10,211 nt of DNA from CAYSHJ01 sp964589725. Its GTDB lineage: Bacteria; Planctomycetota; Planctomycetia; Planctomycetales; Planctomycetaceae. The position numbers were made by a program, and so were the translations under genes. The notes below the pieces were generated by a model. It saw only the letters and a list, made by a program, of their open reading frames with translations, was not told where the DNA came from and searched no databases. The DNA lies in contig CAZPUJ010000451.1 in the NCBI GenBank assembly GCA_964589725.1, positions 1 to 10,211 on the forward strand. Reading direction: 5' to 3'. This document shows positions 6,304-10,211 of the stretch, in pieces (the first letter of the stretch is position 1; every line of letters starts with the position of its first letter).

Positions 6304-8397
6304 ATGTCATACGACATTAAGGCTATTCGCAACATTGGCATTATCGCGCACATCGATGCCGGCAAGACGACGACGACCGAACGCATTTTGTACTACTCCG
6401 GGGCGTCGCACCGGATGGGCAACGTTGATGAGGGTACAACAGTCACCGATTTCGATCCGGACGAGGCACGGCGCGGCATCACGATCTACTCAGCCGCGAT
6501 CACGTGCCACTGGAGAAACTCGACGATCAACATTATCGACACTCCGGGACATGTGGACTTCACAGCGGAAGTCGAACGCAGCCTGCGAGTGTTGGACGGA
6601 GGGGTCGTCATTTTCAGCGCGGTCGACGGCGTGGAAGCACAAAGCGAGACGGTGTGGCGACAGGCGGACCGGTACGGTGTTCCGCGTATCTGCTTCGTCA
6701 ACAAAATGGACCGTATCGGCGCCAACTACGGCAGCGTTTTGGAAGACATCAAAAGCCGTTTGCACGCGGCGCCAATCGCATTGCAGATACCGATCGGCGC
6801 GGGTTCACCGCCCGATCCGCACTGCTTCAAGGGAATCATTGATTTGGTCACGATGCAGGCGTTGTACTTTGACGCCGAGTCGCAGGGGACGAAGTTTGAA
6901 GCCAAAGAGATCCCCGAAGAGATGCGAGACGAAGCTCAGCGGTGGCGACAGAAACTGCTGGAGACGGTCGCCGAACTCGATGAGCAAGCCCTTGAGCTGT
7001 ACCTCGAAACCCAGGACTTATCCGAGGAGACAATTCGCCGACTCGTGCGCAAAGGAACCATCGAGCGGCAGTTTTTCCCAACCTTCTGTGGCACGTCCCT
7101 GAAATACATGGGCGTGCAACCGTTGATGGATGCCGTTGTGGATTACCTGCCGTGTCCTTTGGATCGGCCAGCCGTCGAGGGCATTCCGGTCGTGGGCAAG
7201 AAAAGCTCGCAAGCAACGAAGGTAGAGAAACGCACGGCGTCCCCGGACGAGCCATTCTGCGGTCTGATTTTTAAGATTCAGGCGGACCAGCACGGTGACC
7301 TGTGTTTTGTGCGGGTTTATTCGGGGACGTTGAAGAGCGGCTCGAAGGTGCTCAACCCGCGCACGAACACGAAAGAGCTCGTCAGCCAGATTTGGCGCGT
7401 GCAGGCGGACTCACGCGAGAAGATCGAGGCGGATGAAGCCTTTGCCGGAGATATTGTAGGAGCGATCGGGCCGAAGGACGTCGCCACGGGTGACACGTTG
7501 TGTGCCACTCAGCATCCGCTTCTATTGGAGCGGATCACGTTTCCGGAGACGGTGATCTCGATGGCGGTCGAGCCGGAGTCGAGTGCCGAGCGGAAGAAGC
7601 TGGAAGAGACTCTACGCCGTCTTGTGAAGCAAGACCCGACGTTCAAAGTACGGATCAACGAAGAGACGGGTGAGACGCTGGTCAGCGGCATGGGCGAATT
7701 ACATTTGGAAGTCATCAAGGACCGTATGGAGCGCGAATTCGGTGTCAAGGTGCGGGTCCACAAGCCGCGCGTCAGTTACCGCGAGACGATTCGGCAGGCG
7801 GTCAATGTCGAAGGAGAGTTTACGCGACAAGTTGGCAGCGCGGCACAGTCAGCAAAAGTGCGATTGCGGCTGGAGCCGTACGACCGCGAAGAAGTGGTCC
7901 GCGTCGAGAACGAGCTCAAACAGGGGACTTTGCCGCCGAACTTGGTTTCGTTGTTGGAGCAGGCCGTTGAGGAGGGAGCCAACGCGGGCGGAACCTACGG
8001 AAATCCATTGGTACGTGTACGGTTCAGGATCATGGGCGTGGAGTACCGAGAGGGAGAATCAACCGATGTGGCTTTGCAGGCAGCTGCGGCGAAGGCGATT
8101 TCGGAGGGCTTGCAGAAGGCTGGTTGCGTTCTCCTGGAGCCGGTGATGAAGTTGGAAGTGGTCACACCGGAAGAATTCATCGGCAATGTGCAAGCCGATT
8201 TGAATGCTCGGCGGGCAACGATCGTGCGAACCGAAAACCGCGGGCGGTTGTGGGTGATCGAGGCCGAGGTCGCTTTGGCCAAGATGTTCGGCTATTCGAC
8301 TCACGTACGCGGCATCTCACAAGGGCGGGCGTCTTTTTCGATGGAGCCTTTGAAATACGCTGAAGCTCCGCCAGACGTGGTGGAATCGATGTGGTAG
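6304..8397 (+). CDS. fusA: Translation elongation factor G (EF-G2-like sequence features)
   Basis: This is a ribosomal GTPase of the EF-G family, 697 aa (E. coli 704). The G domain has the P-loop AHIDAGKT (15-22), switch I ending GITI (58-61), DTPGH (79-83) with catalytic His83, NKMD (133-136), and a G5-like GTSLK (263-267). Domain II begins near 316, domain III holds SGMGELHLEV (461-470), domain IV runs from about 485, and domain V ends EPLKYAEAPP. Start ATG 6304 has GGAG five bases upstream. A TTG at 6211 would add 31 residues ahead of the family N-terminus. Oddities: switch I reads GTTVTDFDPDEARRGITI, where textbook EF-G has a DWMEQEQERGITI-type segment, and the domain IV tip reads YREGESTD, without the usual tip histidine (E. 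coli His583). These recall mitochondrial EFG2 and bacterial spdEFG2-type factors, but its place after rpsL-rpsG suggests the main operon EF-G. Its exact subfamily is uncertain. Confidence 0.95.
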   Translation: MSYDIKAIRNIGIIAHIDAGKTTTTERILYYSGASHRMGNVDEGTTVTDFDPDEARRGITIYSAAITCHWRNSTINIIDTPGHVDFTAEVERSLRVLDGGVVIFSAVDGVEAQSETVWRQADRYGVPRICFVNKMDRIGANYGSVLEDIKSRLHAAPIALQIPIGAGSPPDPHCFKGIIDLVTMQALYFDAESQGTKFEAKEIPEEMRDEAQRWRQKLLETVAELDEQALELYLETQDLSEETIRRLVRKGTIERQFFPTFCGTSLKYMGVQPLMDAVVDYLPCPLDRPAVEGIPVVGKKSSQATKVEKRTASPDEPFCGLIFKIQADQHGDLCFVRVYSGTLKSGSKVLNPRTNTKELVSQIWRVQADSREKIEADEAFAGDIVGAIGPKDVATGDTLCATQHPLLLERITFPETVISMAVEPESSAERKKLEETLRRLVKQDPTFKVRINEETGETLVSGMGELHLEVIKDRMEREFGVKVRVHKPRVSYRETIRQAVNVEGEFTRQVGSAAQSAKVRLRLEPYDREEVVRVENELKQGTLPPNLVSLLEQAVEEGANAGGTYGNPLVRVRFRIMGVEYREGESTDVALQAAAAKAISEGLQKAGCVLLEPVMKLEVVTPEEFIGNVQADLNARRATIVRTENRGRLWVIEAEVALAKMFGYSTHVRGISQGRASFSMEPLKYAEAPPDVVESMW

Positions 8398-8408
8398 GCA
8401 ATTTTGGC

Positions 8409-8425
8409 ACAGGCGGCTTGCCTGT
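8409..8425 (+). promoter_or_regulatory. Stem-loop shortly after fusA
   Basis: ACAGGC (8409-8414) and GCCTGT (8420-8425) form a perfect 6-bp stem with a 5-base loop, 11 bases after the fusA stop. No T run follows, so intrinsic termination is doubtful; it may mark a processing site or a weak operon end. Confidence 0.35.
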
Positions 8426-8438
8426 TGGATTCGCAGTC

Positions 8439-8467
8439 GAGCCGTCTGCACGACAAGGCGGCGGCTC
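8439..8467 (+). promoter_or_regulatory. Stem-loop ending at the start codon of the methyltransferase-like gene
   Basis: GAGCCG (8439-8444) pairs with CGGCTC (8462-8467), the six bases directly before ATG 8468, leaving a 17-base loop. The loop holds the only purine run that could bind the ribosome (AAGGCGG, 8455-8461). Such placement could limit translation, but no regulator or ligand can be named. Confidence 0.35.
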
Positions 8468-9322
8468 ATGGATCGACTTCGCCAAGAGCAGTTCCGTCGT
8501 AACGCGGCGGCTGACGACGCGTGGGCCTTATACGCTTCGCATCGCCAACGTGTCACAGCGCTGTTGGGCGACGCCACGAAAGTATCGGCTGAGCGGTTGT
8601 GCCTGCTGGGGCCGGGTAATCTCAACGACATCGAACTCGCGTCGTTGTTGCTGAAATTCCGCGAGATCATTCTGATCGACATCGATGCTAAGTCCCTTCA
8701 GCGAGGTGTCACACGACAAGGATTTAGGAGTGATGGCCGCATTCGTTTGCTGGCACCCGTCGACGTCACGGGCGCGTTCACGGAGCTGTCCCGCCTCACA
8801 CCTGCGACAGCGGCGGATTCTGTCCTCGTCGATGAGTGTCTTCGCTTGCTCGATCGCATTCCCGAGATTGGCGAGTTGCCCTCGTGCGATGTGGTCGCGT
8901 CGGTTGGGTTGCTCACGCAGTTGATTGATGCGGTTGTGAGATCCGTTGGTGAGACGCACGCTCGGTTTTGGAACTTGGCGTCGGCGGTGCGTGCTCAGCA
9001 TCTGCGGCTGATGCTGGAATTGACTCAGCCAGGCGGAGCGGCGGTATTGGTGACGGAGGTCGTCTCGTCGGACACGTGCCTCGCCTTGAAGTCGATCGAT
9101 GAGGCGGATTTGCCCGGCCTATTGCATCGAGAGATTTCGGCGGGAAATTTCTTCACGGGCATGAATCCCGCGGCCTTGCGGCACCTGTTGGAGACCGACG
9201 TTCGCTTCGTCGAACAATTGGAAGGTGTGCGATTTATTCAGCCGTGGTTGTGGCCGTTCTTTGCTCGGACATACGCGGACTATGCGGTGGTTCTACACAA
9301 GCAGTCCATGTCATGCGAGTGA
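8468..9322 (+). CDS. Uncharacterised Rossmann-fold protein, SAM-dependent methyltransferase-like
   Basis: I do not recognise a named family, but this 284-aa protein has the layout of a class I SAM-dependent methyltransferase. A helical N-terminus (ALYASHRQRVTALL, 20-33) is followed by a glycine-rich first strand and loop, LCLLGPGNLND (44-54). Next is a second strand ending in acidic residues, EIILIDID (66-73), where Asp71 or Asp73 would bind the ribose of SAM. A DVVASVGLLTQL strand (141-152) is motif-IV-like, and a late strand AAVLVTEVV (191-199) follows PGG. No signal peptide or membrane segment is seen, so it is probably cytoplasmic. No substrate can be named. The start at 8468 follows a weak AAGGCGG purine run (8455-8461), inside the loop of a stem that ends at the ATG. 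It lies 70 bases after fusA, where tuf often occurs in other bacteria. An NAD-binding Rossmann protein is a less likely alternative. Confidence 0.75.
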   Translation: MDRLRQEQFRRNAAADDAWALYASHRQRVTALLGDATKVSAERLCLLGPGNLNDIELASLLLKFREIILIDIDAKSLQRGVTRQGFRSDGRIRLLAPVDVTGAFTELSRLTPATAADSVLVDECLRLLDRIPEIGELPSCDVVASVGLLTQLIDAVVRSVGETHARFWNLASAVRAQHLRLMLELTQPGGAAVLVTEVVSSDTCLALKSIDEADLPGLLHREISAGNFFTGMNPAALRHLLETDVRFVEQLEGVRFIQPWLWPFFARTYADYAVVLHKQSMSCE

Positions 9323-9342
9323 GCGCCCATCAGTGCCATGCG

Positions 9343-9492
9343 CTATGACGTGTCGGCCGTCGCGTGGCGGTATTCGGCGCGGCGGGCGGTTTTGCGGGCG
9401 TAGCGGTCGCGGCGTTCGGCTAGACGGTAGACTCGGATCGCCTCAGTGTCGTGAAACCAAGTGATCTCCGTGGTGAGAAATCCCAGATCCAC
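9343..9492 (-). CDS. Possible small minus-strand gene, start unresolved
   Basis: No + strand gene explains bases 9323-9609, but on the minus strand a frame stays open to a TAG at 9343-9345. Its last 49 codons, from a GTG at 9492, encode a Trp/Tyr- and Arg-rich peptide, including TEITWFHDTEAIRVYRL, then RRDRYARKTARRAEYR. Third positions in the final 25 codons are overwhelmingly C or G, as in real genes here. The preceding residues (QQRVVADQGQWGTQR) also look protein-like, so the true start may be further upstream, at TTG 9624 or GTG 9636. Those would overlap or abut the divergent gene at 9610. An ATG at 9572 is one frame off, beside a run of four A on this strand. It would converge on the methyltransferase-like gene with a 20-base gap. 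I know no family for it; it could be a small unknown gene, a remnant, or a chance open frame. Confidence 0.4.
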   Translation of the reverse strand: MDLGFLTTEITWFHDTEAIRVYRLAERRDRYARKTARRAEYRHATADTS

Positions 9493-9609
9493 TCGCTGCG
9501 TGCCCCACTGACCTTGATCGGCTACGACTCGCTGCTGGTTGCCGCTAACATGTCGCGTCGTTGTTTTGGCATTCGATCCGGATGCGGTCTCTCTTGAGAG
9601 GGTCGTGGT

Positions 9610-10211
9610 GTGGAATTGGTTCAACTTCGGCGTCACATGTCGTGGATGACATTTGTGCTGGTGGTTCTGGCAGTCGGCTCGTCGTTTGCCGCTGCCGACG
9701 GCTGGCAGTACCCGTTGACGGCCGTCGCGATGGGCAAAGACCTGTTCATTGCCGATCTGAATCAGCCTGGCGTCTGGAAGTTGAGCGACGGCCACCTGAG
9801 CCTTTTTTTCCAAGCCTCGAAGAAATTTCGCACGCCGCTCAATCGCGTTCGTTGCATCGCGCTGGATCATCAGGGAAAACTCATCGCTGGCGACACGCCG
9901 ACGCGCGAGGTTTTTCGCTTTGACGACAATGGCCAGCCGCAACCGTTGACCAAGGGCGCGATCGGCATGCCGATGGACATCGTCGATGACGGGCAGGGCA
10001 ATTTGTTCGTCACTGATTTGGAACTGCACTGGATTTGGAAGATCCCCGCCGACGGTGGCAAGGCCGCGAAGTTCGCCGAGGTTCCGGCACCGCGAGGTCT
10101 GGCGATCGACGCGGACAAGAATCTACTCGTCGTCGCGCACGGCAAGAACCAACTGCTGCGAGTGACCCCCGACGCGAAACTCGAAGTCATTGTCGAAGGC
10201 CGACCGTGGGG
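9610..10211 (+). CDS. Exported NHL-repeat/beta-propeller protein, N-terminal part
   Basis: This frame is open to the window end, giving the first 200 codons only. From GTG 9610 the product begins MVELVQLRRH, then a hydrophobic stretch MTFVLVVLAVGSSFA (13-27) and an AAADG segment, a convincing Sec signal peptide with arginines in the n-region and cleavage near residues 27-29. The rest has repeated units typical of NHL or SMP-30-like propellers: RCIALDHQGKLIAGD with VFRFDDNG, PMDIVDDGQGNLFVTD with WIWKIPADGG, and PRGLAIDADKNLLVVA with LLRVTPDA. These folds usually bind ligands or proteins outside the cytoplasm; no activity can be assigned. GTG 9610 is preferred because GAGAGGG (9596-9602) lies about 8 bases upstream. 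ATG 9637 lacks a ribosome-binding sequence and would shorten the n-region. A stop in frame at 9595 bounds the start. A run of seven T at about 9805-9811 lies in frame. Confidence 0.8.
   Translation, partial: MELVQLRRHMSWMTFVLVVLAVGSSFAAADGWQYPLTAVAMGKDLFIADLNQPGVWKLSDGHLSLFFQASKKFRTPLNRVRCIALDHQGKLIAGDTPTREVFRFDDNGQPQPLTKGAIGMPMDIVDDGQGNLFVTDLELHWIWKIPADGGKAAKFAEVPAPRGLAIDADKNLLVVAHGKNQLLRVTPDAKLEVIVEGRPW

Noticed and set aside
6170..7102. 310-codon open frame on the + strand overlapping fusA in another frame
   Set aside because: Very Arg/Ser-rich, typical of an out-of-frame reading of a GC-rich gene; the EF-G frame explains the region.
9322..9344. AGCGC/GCGCT repeat spanning the two convergent stop codons, considered as a bidirectional terminator
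   Set aside because: Only five pairs with a 13-base loop and no T runs on either side; too weak to annotate.
9637..10029. Upstream continuation of the minus-strand frame that ends at 9343
   Set aside because: This part lies opposite a convincing signal-peptide and NHL-repeat gene; only the part outside that gene was kept as a candidate.

Overview
The window holds the distal part of a bacterial rpo/str transcription-translation cluster, all on the + strand: the 3' end of rpoB, then complete rpoC, rpsL, rpsG and fusA. An uncharacterised Rossmann-fold (methyltransferase-like) gene, a possible small minus-strand gene, and the 5' part of a gene for an exported NHL/beta-propeller protein follow. 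The likely source is a planctomycete, possibly related to Pirellulales. This rests on the style of the RpoC and EF-G sequences, weak or absent Shine-Dalgarno sequences before several genes, no tuf after fusA, and the NHL-type exported protein. It is an inference from remembered family features, not a database result.

Region 1 (1-5211) encodes the two large RNA polymerase subunits. The beta fragment carries the conserved GDKMAGRHGNKG block. Beta' is full length (1425 aa from the preferred start) with both zinc sites, the NADFDGD catalytic loop, the bridge helix and a trigger loop split by a large insertion. A conserved trigger-loop phenylalanine next to the catalytic-region histidine is cysteine here.

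Region 2 (5212-8397) encodes S12, S7 and EF-G, the ribosomal decoding/head proteins and the translocase-family GTPase. S12 aligns without gaps to E. coli S12 and has Arg at position 88, where Lys is usual and where Lys-to-Arg is a known streptomycin-resistance change. EF-G has switch I and domain IV tip sequences unlike textbook EF-G and more like EF-G2-type factors. Between rpsG and fusA lies a 14-bp stem followed by a T-rich run, which looks like an intrinsic terminator or attenuator inside the operon. Its three non-Watson-Crick pairs are all G-U in the + strand RNA.

Region 3 (8398-10211) leaves the conserved operon. It holds two stem-loops after fusA, the methyltransferase-like gene, a stretch of about 290 bases with only a possible minus-strand gene, and the start of a secreted NHL-repeat gene that runs off the window. 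No tRNA, rRNA, CRISPR array, insertion sequence or phage gene was seen. Apart from its unusual residues and RNA structures, this is mostly a housekeeping locus. No clear new multi-gene system is visible.
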